A stretch of DNA of 64,000 nt from Caenimonas sedimenti (GCF_007833165.1 NZ_VOBQ01000019.1:1-64000), one strand, 5' to 3'. Shown: positions 34,676 through 43,230, counted from the stretch's first letter. The notes: generated from the sequence alone by a model not told the origin. Translations and numbers: made by a program.

Positions 34676-35575
34676 ATGCAAGCGCTCTGGATGCTGGCGG
34701 CATCCTTTTTCTTCGCCACCATGGCGGTGTGCGTGAAGATCTCCTCGGCCTGGTTCAACGCGGCCGAACTCGTGTTCTACCGTGGCCTCATCGGCATGCT
34801 GCTGATGTGGCTGTGGGCGCGCTCGCGGCGCGAATCGCTGGCCACCCACTACCCGGGCATGCACGCCTGGCGCAGCATGGTGGGCGTGCTCTCGCTTGGG
34901 GCCTGGTTCTACTCGCTGGCTTTCCTGCCGCTGGCCACCGCCATGACGCTCAACTACATGAGCAGCGTGTGGGTCGCGGCTTTCCTGGTGGGTGGCGCGC
35001 TGGCCGCGTGGAACCCGCGCAGCGGCGCGCCGCTGCCGGAGCGGCAGGGGCTGCTGGCCGCGACCGTGCTGGCCGGCTTCGTGGGCGTGATCCTGATGCT
35101 GCGGCCGACCATCGCGCAGAACCAGATGTTCGCCGGCACCGTGGGCCTGCTCTCGGGGATGATGGCCGCCTTCGCCTACCTGCAGGTGATGGCCCTGGGC
35201 AAGCTGGGCGAGCCTGAGTCGCGCACGGTGTTCTATTTCGCCGTGGGCTCGGCCGTGGCGGGCGCCGCCGGCATGCTCTTCACCGGCCTTTCACCCTGGG
35301 ACTGGATGCACGCCCTGTGGCTGCTGCCCGTCGGGCTGCTCGCTTCCCTGGGCCAGCTCTGCATGACCCGCGCCTACAGCCAGGGCGCCACGCTGGTCGT
35401 CGCCAACCTGCAATACTCGGGCATCGTGTTCGGCGCCTTCTACAGCCTGCTGCTGTTCGGCGACCAGATCCCCATGGTCGGCTGGATCGGCATGGCGCTG
35501 ATCGTGGGCAGCGGCATCGCGGCGACCGTGCTGCGCTCACGCGCGGCGCCGGACGCGCCCGGGGAAGAGCACTAG
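34676..35575 (+). CDS. EamA/DMT-family transporter
   Basis: A 299-residue membrane protein with ten hydrophobic helices arranged as two EamA repeats (about 5-135 and 155-290), as in drug/metabolite transporters such as RhaT or YdcZ relatives. It likely exports or imports a small metabolite. The ribosome-binding sequence AAGGA overlaps the stop codon of the Rieske gene, showing translational coupling. Substrate cannot be told. Confidence 0.88.
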   Translation: MQALWMLAASFFFATMAVCVKISSAWFNAAELVFYRGLIGMLLMWLWARSRRESLATHYPGMHAWRSMVGVLSLGAWFYSLAFLPLATAMTLNYMSSVWVAAFLVGGALAAWNPRSGAPLPERQGLLAATVLAGFVGVILMLRPTIAQNQMFAGTVGLLSGMMAAFAYLQVMALGKLGEPESRTVFYFAVGSAVAGAAGMLFTGLSPWDWMHALWLLPVGLLASLGQLCMTRAYSQGATLVVANLQYSGIVFGAFYSLLLFGDQIPMVGWIGMALIVGSGIAATVLRSRAAPDAPGEEH

Positions 35576-35602
35576 GAGTTCGCCAAGCATCAGGAGTCCG
35601 CC

Positions 35603-36496
35603 ATGGCCAGTTACAGCACACTGATTTCCGTCGCCGAACTGCAGGCGTTGCGCGCGGCCGGCGCGCCGCTGATGGTCTTCGACTGCAGCTTCGAACTGAT
35701 GAACCCTGCCGCGGGCGAGGAACAGTACCGCGACGCGCACATCGCCGGCGCGGTCTACGCGCACCTCGACCACGCGCTGAGCGACAAGGGCACACCGGAC
35801 GGCCAGGGCAACTACGTCCCGCATCCCGATGCCGCTTCAGGCGGCCGGCACCCGCTGCCCAGCCGCGAGAAATTCGCGGTGTGGCTGTCCTCCGTGGGCT
35901 TCTCCAACGAGATGCAGGCGGTGGTTTACGACCGCCAGGGCGCCAACTACTGCGGCCGCCTGTGGTGGATGCTGAAGTGGGCGGGCCATGAGGCCGTCGC
36001 GGTCCTCGACGGCGGCCTGCCGGCCTGGCAGGCCATGGGTGGTGACGTGCGCTCCGGCACGGAACCGTCCCATTTCCAGTCGAACTTCGAACTGGGCGAG
36101 CCGCTGCGCCGGCTGGCCACGACGAAGGATGTCGCCGGGCGCCTCGGCGGCCCGGGCCAGACGCTGATCGATGCGCGCGCCAATGCGCGCTTCAAAGGGG
36201 ACGTGGAGCCGCTCGACCCGGTGGCGGGCCACATCCCCGGCGCGCTGAACCGCCCGTTCGCCCTGAACATCGGGCCCGACGGCAAATTCAAGCCGGCCAC
36301 GCAGTTGCGCGAGGAATTCGAGCAGTTGCTGGGCGGGCGCGATCCGGCGACGGTGGTGCATCACTGCGGCAGCGGCGTGAGCGCATTGCCCAACGCCATC
36401 GCGATGGAAGTCGCGGGGCTCGGGCCGACAGCGTTGTACGCGGGAAGCTGGAGCGAGTGGTGCCGGGACACCAGGCTGCCGGTGGAGCGCGGTTAG
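35603..36496 (+). CDS. Sulfurtransferase, 3-mercaptopyruvate type (SseA-like)
   Basis: A 297-residue protein with two rhodanese domains. The first (about 1-150) has no catalytic cysteine; the second carries VVHHCGSGVSA (cysteine near 255). The loop CGSGV matches 3-mercaptopyruvate sulfurtransferases (CGSGVTA) rather than thiosulfate sulfurtransferases (CRKGVTA). The enzyme moves sulfur from mercaptopyruvate to thiol or cyanide acceptors. A good ribosome-binding site (CAGGAGTC) precedes the ATG. The 3' end overlaps the next gene on the opposite strand by four bases. Confidence 0.9.
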   Translation: MASYSTLISVAELQALRAAGAPLMVFDCSFELMNPAAGEEQYRDAHIAGAVYAHLDHALSDKGTPDGQGNYVPHPDAASGGRHPLPSREKFAVWLSSVGFSNEMQAVVYDRQGANYCGRLWWMLKWAGHEAVAVLDGGLPAWQAMGGDVRSGTEPSHFQSNFELGEPLRRLATTKDVAGRLGGPGQTLIDARANARFKGDVEPLDPVAGHIPGALNRPFALNIGPDGKFKPATQLREEFEQLLGGRDPATVVHHCGSGVSALPNAIAMEVAGLGPTALYAGSWSEWCRDTRLPVERG

Positions 36497-37728
36497 CTTT
36501 TCTTCCGGGCCGGCAGGACATGCTCCGGCCGCGCCCCGATACCGACGGCATAGGCGGGCAGCGCGCGCAACGCCGGAAAGCGGTTCAACAACTTCAGCGC
36601 GGCCGGCATCCGCGGCGCCTGCGTGCTGTCCAGCAAGGGGTTGATCAGCCGGTTCTGGGCGGCCACCTGCACCGCCTGCGTCACGCGGGTCGGGAACAGG
36701 CGGCGCTGCTGCACCCGCGGCAGCAATGCATCCAGCGCCGCAGGGGTGCAAGCCGGGTCGGCCAACGCAGGGCCCAGGATGTTGCCCGCTGCCACGGCGT
36801 CCTGGATCGCCAGGTTGATGCCCACGCCGCCGATCGGTGACATGGCGTGCGCGGCATCTCCGATGCACAGCAAACCCGGCTTCCACCATTGCTCCAGCCG
36901 GTCCACGCTCACGCTCAGGAGCTTGATCGCTTCCCAGTCGGGCAGGTCGGCTGCCAGCCGCCCGGCAAACCGCGGCACGAGCGCCGCGAAGTCAGCCAGG
37001 AACGCCGGCAGGCCGCGGGCCCGGATCGCCTCGATGCCGCCCTTGTGGATGACGAAGGCGCATTGCCAATAGCTGCCGCGGTCGATGAGGGCCACGAAGC
37101 GGCCGGTGCCGACGCGCCCGCCGCTGCCGCTGACGTCCGTCGGCAGTTTCGTGACGCGCATCCACAGCACGTCGATCGGCGCACCGAGGTCGCGCACCGG
37201 CAGGCCCGCCGCGCCGCGCAGCGTCGAATGCCGGCCGTCGGCGCCGACCACGAGGTCAGCGCGAATCTCGAGCGGCCCGTCGCTGCCGGCGGCGCGCACG
37301 CCCACGACGCGTCCGCCCTCGTCGATCAAGCCCTCGGCACGCGTACGCAGCAATGCGCGGAAGCTCGCGTGCCGTTCGCCCTCGTCGCGCAGGAAGTCGA
37401 GAAACTCCCATTGCGGCATCATCGCGATGAAGCCGCAGCGCGTCTTCAGGCGGCGGAAGTCTGCAATGTGGGCGCGCTCGCCCCCGATGTCCACGTGGAT
37501 GTCGTAAGCCTTGTCATGCGGCCGCGCGAGAAAGTCCTCGAGCAGGCCGAGTTCGTGCAGGACTTCGAGCGTGGAGGGATGGACCGTGTCGCCGCGGAAA
37601 TCGCGCAGGAAATCCGCGTGCTTTTCCAGGACGAGCACGTCGACGCCGGCGCGCGCAAGCAGCAGTCCCAGCATCATGCCGGCCGGCCCGCCGCCGGCGA
37701 TGCAGCAACGGGTGTGCAACGTGGCCAT
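36493..37728 (-). CDS. FAD-dependent monooxygenase (PHBH fold)
   Basis: A 411-residue class A flavoprotein monooxygenase. Motifs in order: dinucleotide turn AGGGPAGMMLGLLLARAG (residues 11-28), the DG motif VVGADGRHSTLR (about 153), and the GD motif GDAAHAMSPIGGVGINLAIQ (about 283). It hydroxylates a small, probably aromatic substrate with NAD(P)H and O2. The C-terminus ends in a basic stretch. It sits alone between convergent and unrelated genes, so the substrate is open. The ATG at ATLHTRCC gives the normal N-terminal strand. Confidence 0.88.
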   Translation of the reverse strand: MATLHTRCCIAGGGPAGMMLGLLLARAGVDVLVLEKHADFLRDFRGDTVHPSTLEVLHELGLLEDFLARPHDKAYDIHVDIGGERAHIADFRRLKTRCGFIAMMPQWEFLDFLRDEGERHASFRALLRTRAEGLIDEGGRVVGVRAAGSDGPLEIRADLVVGADGRHSTLRGAAGLPVRDLGAPIDVLWMRVTKLPTDVSGSGGRVGTGRFVALIDRGSYWQCAFVIHKGGIEAIRARGLPAFLADFAALVPRFAGRLAADLPDWEAIKLLSVSVDRLEQWWKPGLLCIGDAAHAMSPIGGVGINLAIQDAVAAGNILGPALADPACTPAALDALLPRVQQRRLFPTRVTQAVQVAAQNRLINPLLDSTQAPRMPAALKLLNRFPALRALPAYAVGIGARPEHVLPARKKS

Positions 37729-37799
37729 GGCGCGCAGTGTCACCGCGCGCTGGCGGGAAGGCAACAGCGATGCGGGCGCGTTCTGCGCCGCCTAGGCTC

Positions 37800-38246
37800 C
37801 TAGCGCGCGCCGACCTCGCTGCGGGAGTTCGAATCCGGGCTGCCGCGCGCCGCGCCCATGGCGGACGCATCGGCGGCGGGGGCCGGTGTCGTGGCAGGGG
37901 TGGCCGCGCCGCCCGCATCCGCTGCCGCGCCCAGCCCGCCATGCAGGCCGGACCCGGCCTGCGTGGAATGCGCCGCCGGGGAAGTCCCGGGATCCGTGCT
38001 GCCGCGGCCGGTCGTGCCCGGCACGACGTCGGCGCCCGAAGCGCCGGTGTGCGGCGCCGAGCCCTTGATTCCGGACGGGCCGCCAGGCGGGCCGTCGGGA
38101 GCTTGCGGCGCGGCGACCTGGGCCGGGTTCCCCGTGCCCGGGCTACCCGGGGCATTGGCGTTCTGCGGCGCCCGGTCGCAGCCGGCCAACGCCAGCGCGA
38201 ATGCCGCCGCCAGGGGCCCTGTGATCCAGGCTGCCGCGCGCTTCAT
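37800..38246 (-). CDS. Putative lipoprotein, Gly/Ala/Pro-rich
   Basis: A 148-residue protein with a lipobox (ALAGC, cysteine 23) after a short hydrophobic signal. The mature part is almost wholly Gly, Ala, Pro, Ser and Thr, with no predicted globular domain, and ends SNSRSEVGAR. It follows the Ser/Thr-rich lipoprotein by 2 bases, so the two are surely co-transcribed. It probably sits at the outer or inner membrane as an unstructured tether. No function known. Confidence 0.7.
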   Translation of the reverse strand: MKRAAAWITGPLAAAFALALAGCDRAPQNANAPGSPGTGNPAQVAAPQAPDGPPGGPSGIKGSAPHTGASGADVVPGTTGRGSTDPGTSPAAHSTQAGSGLHGGLGAAADAGGAATPATTPAPAADASAMGAARGSPDSNSRSEVGAR

Positions 38247-38248
38247 GG

Positions 38249-38707
38249 TCAGCGGGTCGTCGAGGTGGAGCCGGTGCCCGTCGTGCCGGACGTGCCCGTC
38301 CCGGAGGCGCTGCCCGTCGTGCCCGAACCCATGGTGCCGGAGCCCGTCGAACCGGTGGCACCCATGGTCGAGCCGCTCGTGGCCGGATCGGTCGTGGTGG
38401 TGCCGGACGCGCCCATCGACGTTCCGCTGCCGGTGCCGGTGGTGCCGGTGGAAGCCGTGGTGTCGGTGGAACCGGTGGTGCCCGTCGTGCCCGTGGAACC
38501 CGTGGTGCCGGTGCTGGCGGTGGAATCGGTCGAGCTCGTGCTGGGGCTGGTGGTGGCGGTGCTGGGCGACGTCGTGCTGGATGACGGCGTGGTGGTGGTC
38601 GATGACGACGTCGAGGTGTCGGTCGCATTGCGTTCGCCGCAGGCGGCGAGTGAGAGGGCGGCCATCAGGGCCAGGGCGGCGCAGCGCGCCATCGGAACAG
38701 TGTTCAT
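38249..38707 (-). CDS. Putative lipoprotein, Ser/Thr-rich low complexity
   Basis: A 152-residue protein with a lipobox (LSLAAC, cysteine 23), then GERNATDT and about 120 residues made nearly only of Ser, Thr, Gly and Ala (runs of TGTTGSTGTTG type). The gene itself is imperfectly repetitive. A strong ribosome-binding site (AAGGAG) precedes the ATG. Its promoter region holds the three-block motif also found before the hemerythrin operon. Such sequences may be exported disordered linkers. Function unknown; no homologue with a known role was recognised. Confidence 0.75.
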   Translation of the reverse strand: MNTVPMARCAALALMAALSLAACGERNATDTSTSSSTTTTPSSSTTSPSTATTSPSTSSTDSTASTGTTGSTGTTGTTGSTDTTASTGTTGTGSGTSMGASGTTTTDPATSGSTMGATGSTGSGTMGSGTTGSASGTGTSGTTGTGSTSTTR

Positions 38708-38768
38708 GGTTTACTCCTTGGGTGATTTGCTTGAGTGTCCGGACAGCGTTTCGCGCCGTCTGATGCAA

Positions 38769-38824
38769 ACTCTAGGGAACCGGGGTACCGGCGTTGTCGG
38801 CCTCAACTGTCGACACCTGTAGGA
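38769..38824 (-). promoter_or_regulatory. Three-block promoter-like motif before the lipoprotein pair
   Basis: Read leftward: TCCTACAGG, 17 bases, GACAACG, 16 bases, CTAGAGT, ending 61 bases before the start codon. The last two blocks have -35/-10-like spacing (18 bases between GACAAC and TAGAGT). The same three blocks with exactly the same spacing precede the hemerythrin unit, so they are likely a shared promoter plus an upstream activator site. Confidence 0.6.
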
Positions 38825-38849
38825 CAAGGCACAGGCGCCAGGCAACCAG

Positions 38850-39353
38850 TTACGTCGCCGCGTTCGAAAGCGTCTCCTCGCGTAACGCTTCCGCCACCGT
38901 GCGCAACTCCTCCCTGCGCGCCGTGATCGACGTGGCGAGCGCGTGGAGGTCGAGGCCGGAAGCCAGCAGGCGATTGAAGACCTGCTCGCGTTCCTCGCGC
39001 ACGTGGCGTTCCACGTAACCAGCCAGCACCGCGACCTTCGCGTCGTACAGCTCGTCGTCAGGCGACCCCGTGAGGATCTGCGCGATGAATTCGCGCGCGC
39101 TCCCATGCTGCTCCTCGGACTCGTCCACCAGGTCGTCGTCGCGCAGCGCATCGCGGACGGCCGGATAGAACAGCTCCTCCTCCAGCTTCGCATGGATCGT
39201 CAGCTCCATGCAGATTTCCTCCGCCAGCGCGCGCCGCTGCGGCGCCGCCGCCTTGGTGCGCACCAGCTCCCGGTAGCGCTCGAACAGCTCGTGCGCGAGC
39301 AAGTGGTCGGCATCGAGCAGGTCGATGGCGTCGGGCGCCTTCTTGCGCTTCAT
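38850..39353 (-). CDS. Hemerythrin HHE domain protein
   Basis: A 167-residue four-helix protein. Metal-ligand motifs typical of HHE domains are present: DHLLAHELFERY, HAKLEEELFYP, EEQHGSAREFI and ERHVREEREQVF, giving the expected His and Glu ligands for a diiron site. Such proteins bind O2 or NO, or repair iron-sulfur clusters, and are often in stress regulons. It lies 10 bases after the small hydrophilic gene upstream and shares its promoter. The ATG at KRKKAPDAID was chosen over a longer reading that overlaps the upstream gene. Confidence 0.85.
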   Translation of the reverse strand: MKRKKAPDAIDLLDADHLLAHELFERYRELVRTKAAAPQRRALAEEICMELTIHAKLEEELFYPAVRDALRDDDLVDESEEQHGSAREFIAQILTGSPDDELYDAKVAVLAGYVERHVREEREQVFNRLLASGLDLHALATSITARREELRTVAEALREETLSNAAT

Positions 39354-39363
39354 GGCCGTTCGC

Positions 39364-39561
39364 TCAGCGCTGCCGGCCGCCGCGTTCCGCATCCGTCTTC
39401 GAGAACTGCTTCATCACGGGTGTGGCAGGCGTGCCGGTGTTGCCGCTGGCGGGCGTGCCCGCGTCGGCCGGTTGCACGTCGGGGCCGGGCGTGCGCTTCT
39501 GCGCGGCGCTGGGCCTGGCGTCGTCGTCGCGCTCGCGGGCCGGGGGATCGGATTGGGGCAT
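39364..39561 (-). CDS. Small hydrophilic protein
   Basis: A 65-residue protein rich in Asp, Arg, Pro, Gly and Thr, with no hydrophobic stretch and no domain. A good ribosome-binding site (AAGGAGAC) precedes the ATG and the three-block promoter motif ends 24 bases upstream. It forms a two-gene unit with the hemerythrin gene. Composition resembles two other small proteins in this window (near 42 kb and 61.8 kb), though not as aligned homologues. Probably unstructured; possible stress-related role is inferred only. Confidence 0.6.
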   Translation of the reverse strand: MPQSDPPARERDDDARPSAAQKRTPGPDVQPADAGTPASGNTGTPATPVMKQFSKTDAERGGRQR

Positions 39562-39585
39562 GTCGGTCTCCTTGAACTGAGGCCT

Positions 39586-39641
39586 ACTCTAGAGAAGCCG
39601 CGTGCGCACGTTGTCAGCACCGCGGCGACAGCCCTGTAGGA
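39586..39641 (-). promoter_or_regulatory. Three-block promoter-like motif before the hemerythrin unit
   Basis: Read leftward: TCCTACAGG, 17 bases, GACAACG, 16 bases, CTAGAGT, ending 24 bases before the start codon. All 23 block positions match the copy upstream of the lipoprotein pair, whereas the spacers do not match. That pattern is what a shared sigma-factor plus activator site would look like. Confidence 0.65.
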
Positions 39642-39651
39642 ATTGCGCCTT

Positions 39652-40977
39652 TCAGCGCTTGCGCGACCGTGCCACCGCCCGCTCGTACGCCGCCATCATG
39701 GGCGTGACGGAAATGCCGTGGACCACGATGGACGTCACCACCACCGACAGCGTCAAGGCAGTCAGCGTCTGGGCGAGCGCGGGGTCCAGGCCATGGTTGG
39801 CCGCGTACATGAGGTAGTAGACGGAGCCGACACCTCGGATCCCGAACCAGCCCGTCAGCCAGCGCTGGCCCGACGATGCTGCGCCACCCGCCAGGCCCAC
39901 CGCGACGGACAGCGGCCGGACCACCAGCAGCAGCAGCGGCACGAACCACCAGGCGCTGGCATGCCAGTCGACCGCCCAGAGCAGCGCACCGATGGTGACG
40001 ACGATCGCCACCTCGCCGATGCGCTCCAGCTGTTCGTTGAAGCCCAGCACGGCCTGCGCCATGAAGGCCGGGGCATGCTTCGGGTCGGCAGCCATGTTCT
40101 CCGCGACGCTGCGGTCCGGGTTGCTCAGCGCTTTTTCCACCTGGCGCGCCGAGGCGGGCCCGGCACTCTGGTTCTCCACCAGGCGCCGCAATGCCACGCC
40201 CGCCGCGAAGACGGCGAGAAAGCCGTAGGCGTGGGCCAGCAGCGCGCACCCATACGACAACGCGATCAGGCCCAGCGCAAGAAAGTCATCGAGGCCGATC
40301 GCTTCCTTGTGCTCGCGCCGGAGGTACAGCACCAGGCGGCCGGTGGCCAGGCCCAGCAGCCAGCCGATGCCCAGGCCGCCCGCGGTGGCCCAGAGAACAT
40401 CGACCAGCATCCAGCGGACACCATACGGGCCCAGTTCGTGCAGGCCGAGCAGGCCCAGGCCCAGCATGACGAACGGGAACGCCGTGCCGTCGTTGAGGCC
40501 GCCCTCCCCCGTGAGTGCGAACCGCAGCTTGTCCTGGTCGCCCGGCTCCTTCAGTTGCACTTCCGACGCCAGCACCGGGTCGGTCGGCGCGAGGATGGCG
40601 CCCAGCAGGACGCAGGCGCCCAGCGGAAGGTCGAGGAACATCCAGGCGACGCTGGTGATGAGGCCGATGGTCACCACCATGGAGACCGTTGCCAGGCGCA
40701 CGGGCAGCGCCCAGCGCCGCTCCTTGAGCCCCGTGCTCAATTTCAGGCCCGCCGTGAACAGCGAGATGAGCACCACCACCTCGGCCAGGCGCTCGAGGAT
40801 GGTCATGTGGTCGAGCGGCCTGGCGGCCATGAGGCCGGCGCCCCAGGGGCTGACGGCCATCCCGACCAGCAGGTACAGCATGGCAGTCGAAAGCGGCAGG
40901 CGCTTCAGCACGGTCGTGGCAAGTGCCATCGAGACCATCAGCAAGCCGACGATCACGGCCCAGAGCGCAAATTCCAT
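39652..40977 (-). CDS. CPA1-family Na+/H+ antiporter (NhaP-like)
   Basis: A 441-residue membrane protein with about 12-13 helices of the CPA1 exchanger fold. The ion-binding motif is seen in GAILAPTDPVLASEV (near residue 132) and a second conserved block in FALTGEGGLNDGTAFPFV. It exchanges Na+ or K+ for protons at the inner membrane. There is no C-terminal regulatory domain. It is a neighbour of hemerythrin and hydrophilic stress-type genes but is spaced 90 bases from them. Ion specificity is not evident from sequence. Confidence 0.9.
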   Translation of the reverse strand: MEFALWAVIVGLLMVSMALATTVLKRLPLSTAMLYLLVGMAVSPWGAGLMAARPLDHMTILERLAEVVVLISLFTAGLKLSTGLKERRWALPVRLATVSMVVTIGLITSVAWMFLDLPLGACVLLGAILAPTDPVLASEVQLKEPGDQDKLRFALTGEGGLNDGTAFPFVMLGLGLLGLHELGPYGVRWMLVDVLWATAGGLGIGWLLGLATGRLVLYLRREHKEAIGLDDFLALGLIALSYGCALLAHAYGFLAVFAAGVALRRLVENQSAGPASARQVEKALSNPDRSVAENMAADPKHAPAFMAQAVLGFNEQLERIGEVAIVVTIGALLWAVDWHASAWWFVPLLLLVVRPLSVAVGLAGGAASSGQRWLTGWFGIRGVGSVYYLMYAANHGLDPALAQTLTALTLSVVVTSIVVHGISVTPMMAAYERAVARSRKR

Positions 40978-41061
40978 CGCCCCATTGTTGGGGATGGCAA
41001 GCTCAGCCGGTGTGGGGGAATGCCGCGTTCGGCGTCCTGCGCCGCGCCGCCTGAACTTGCC

Positions 41062-41892
41062 TCAGAGCCGGCCGAGGGCCGACGCCAGCGCCTTGCGCAC
41101 GGTCGGGAACAGGTGTACGTCGCTGTGGCCCGCGCCCGTCACCCGCAGCAGTTGCGGCTTGCACTTGCCCTTGCCCATGGCCGTGCAGAGCTCCTCGCTG
41201 TGGCGGATCGGGATGAGTTCGTCCTTGTCGCCGTGAATCAGCATCACCGGGCCCAACAGCTTGGCCGCGTGCTCCAGCGTGTGCAGCGGATAGCGCAGCA
41301 CCTGCAGCGGCACCCACGGATAGAGTTCCGCGGCGAGCGCCCGCATGCTGCTGTAGGGAGAGACCAGCATGGTCAGGTCGGGCGTCCGGCCGGCGGCGCT
41401 CAACTGCGCGGACAGGCCCGCAGCCAGCCCGGTACCGAGCGACTGGCCGGCGATCACCACACGCTTGCCCTCGTACATGCCGGCGAAATGTTCCCACACG
41501 GCTTTCACGTCGGCGTGCAACTGCTCCTCGCTCTCGATCTGGCCGGAGCTCTTGCCGAAGCCGCGGTAGTCGAACATCACGACATCGAAGTTGGCCTTGC
41601 GGAAGGCGTCCAGTTCGACGAACCACTTCTTCAGGTTGCCTGAATTGCCGTGCAGGAAGAAGAAGACGCCGCGTGATTTCTCGTTGCGGAGCTGCGCGAC
41701 GGACAGCCGGGCACCTGGAACTTCGATGAAGAATTCCCGCGTGTCCGGGTCGGCGCAGATCGGCTCGTCGTGCGCCAGCAGATCGGGCTCGAACAACAGC
41801 CGCTCCTGCCGGAACCAGAGCCAGCCGACGGCACAGGCATACACCGCGCCGATGGCGGCCACCACCGAAGCTGTGAAGATGGCGTAGACCAT
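41062..41892 (-). CDS. Alpha/beta hydrolase (BEM46/FSH-like)
   Basis: A 276-residue serine hydrolase with an N-terminal membrane anchor (AIFTASVVAAIGAVYACAVGWLWF, residues 4-27). The oxyanion block is FFLHGNSGNLKKW (about 75-87), the nucleophile elbow GQSLGTG (about 151-157), the acid in IHGDKDELIP and the histidine in GAGHSDVH. This is the BEM46/DUF1749 layout of bacterial membrane-linked hydrolases with unknown substrate. It is separate from neighbours by 26 bases or more. Confidence 0.85.
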   Translation of the reverse strand: MVYAIFTASVVAAIGAVYACAVGWLWFRQERLLFEPDLLAHDEPICADPDTREFFIEVPGARLSVAQLRNEKSRGVFFFLHGNSGNLKKWFVELDAFRKANFDVVMFDYRGFGKSSGQIESEEQLHADVKAVWEHFAGMYEGKRVVIAGQSLGTGLAAGLSAQLSAAGRTPDLTMLVSPYSSMRALAAELYPWVPLQVLRYPLHTLEHAAKLLGPVMLIHGDKDELIPIRHSEELCTAMGKGKCKPQLLRVTGAGHSDVHLFPTVRKALASALGRL

Positions 41893-41918
41893 GTTGTCGT
41901 CCTCCCTGTGGCGCGGCT

Positions 41919-42323
41919 TCAGCGCGTCTTTTTGTTGTCGGGATCGCTGGGCCCGTTGCGGTCCGAGAGGCCGGCCCCCGGCGGGCCCAGGTCCCCGGCG
42001 TCGCTCGGGTTCTTGTCGTCCCAGGTGCGCCCGGCGCCCGTGATCTTGCCGCGCGGATGCACCATGTCGTCATCGTCGAAGTTCAACGCGCCGCCGGCCA
42101 TCGGCTTGTCTTCGGCCGCGCCATGGTCCCGCTCGTTGACGCCGGAAGGCGAGACGAGATCGGGCTGCTCGTCGCTGGTGAGGCCGATCTTTCCGGGGCC
42201 ATCACCACGATAGTCGTTCGCGGAAGCGGTTTCGGCTTCGCGTCCGGCCCGCCCGACGTCGGGCGAGGGGCGATCCTGGTCCTTGCGGGGCACCCCGTCG
42301 CGGGATTCTTCCTGGTTGGGCAT
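41919..42323 (-). CDS. Hypothetical hydrophilic protein
   Basis: A 134-residue protein made of Asp, Gly, Pro, Arg, Lys and Asn, with no hydrophobic segment. DDDDMVHPRGKITGAGRTW in the middle is its most distinctive stretch. A good ribosome-binding site (AAGGAGTC) precedes the ATG. It lies 26 bases before the hydrolase gene on the same strand. Upstream is a partial copy of the promoter motif (ACAGG and GCAACA at nearly the same spacing) but the downstream -10-like block is not recognisable. Probably a disordered, desiccation- or stress-type protein; this is inference. Confidence 0.65.
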   Translation of the reverse strand: MPNQEESRDGVPRKDQDRPSPDVGRAGREAETASANDYRGDGPGKIGLTSDEQPDLVSPSGVNERDHGAAEDKPMAGGALNFDDDDMVHPRGKITGAGRTWDDKNPSDAGDLGPPGAGLSDRNGPSDPDNKKTR

Positions 42324-42478
42324 CGCCTGACTCCTTGTGTGCCTGCAAGCCTGGTGGCCTGCTGTTGCATCGGAGTGTTGCCCCACGAGCCAGCGCGACC
42401 TGTAGTCGGCGCGCAGCGCGTGGCGTAGGAATGCGGCGCGGGGCGGGATCAGCCAACGCGGTTGGCGCGGGTCAGCCC

Positions 42479-43174
42479 TCAGGCGAGGTAAAGCCCGCGC
42501 AGGTGCTCGCGCTGCGGGTCGCCCACACCAAGTGCTTCGCGCAGGTAGCCATCGACCGAACCATGCGCAGCAGCCGCCTCGTCGAAAGCCGCCTGCAGGA
42601 AATCCGGCTGCACCCGCCACAGCACCGCCATCACTTCGCCGGGCAGGCCGTAGCGCGAAACAGAGGGCATGGCCAGGCGCTCGTTCGTGAGCAGGTAGTC
42701 ATGCATCACCTCGTCGTCCGGTGCCCCGAGCGCATGCAGCACGAGGGCGGCCGCGAAGCCGGTGCGATCCTTGCCGGCGGTGCAGTGAAACACCGTGGGC
42801 TCGCCGGACTCGAGCAGGTGGCCGAAGAACTCGGCGAAGCGATGCGTGTTCTCGCGCACGAAGCCGCGGTAGGTCTCGCGCATGTGGTGCGCGACGACCT
42901 CCTTGGTCAGCGTCTGGCCCGCCGCCACCAGCGAGTTCAGAGCCTGCACGACGGTGGGTTCGATGGGCAGCGAATGCACGGTCACGTCCGGCAGGGCGCA
43001 GACCGCGGATTCGCGTTCGTCGACCCCGCGGAAGTCGAGCACGCGCTGGATGCCCAGCGCCTGGATCTGGCGCGCGTCGTCGGCGTTGAGTGCGCCGAGG
43101 TGGTCGGAGCGGTAGAGGGTGCGGGGGCGCAGGCCGGAGACGGGGCGGAAGTTGGTGGAGCCTGTGAGTTGCAT
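42479..43174 (-). CDS. Tyrosine-protein phosphatase (Y_phosphatase3 family)
   Basis: A 231-residue phosphatase with the active-site loop HCTAGKDRTG (C of CX5R near residue 130), the N-terminal FRPVSGLRPRTLYRSDHLGAL typical of the family, and LDFRGVDERES as the general acid region. Members such as the mycobacterial PtpB dephosphorylate tyrosine and phosphoinositides. Cytoplasmic; no signal peptide. It is alone in its unit, 56 bases from the next gene. Confidence 0.87.
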   Translation of the reverse strand: MQLTGSTNFRPVSGLRPRTLYRSDHLGALNADDARQIQALGIQRVLDFRGVDERESAVCALPDVTVHSLPIEPTVVQALNSLVAAGQTLTKEVVAHHMRETYRGFVRENTHRFAEFFGHLLESGEPTVFHCTAGKDRTGFAAALVLHALGAPDDEVMHDYLLTNERLAMPSVSRYGLPGEVMAVLWRVQPDFLQAAFDEAAAAHGSVDGYLREALGVGDPQREHLRGLYLA

Positions 43175-43230
43175 GAGACGGATTGTCCCGGATTGGTGTG
43201 ACTCCGGCTGTCCACTCGCCAACCTCCTGA

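Noticed and set aside
42324..42430. Third copy of the three-block promoter motif
   Set aside because: The upstream and middle blocks are partly matched with one base difference in spacing, but the CTAGAGT block is missing.
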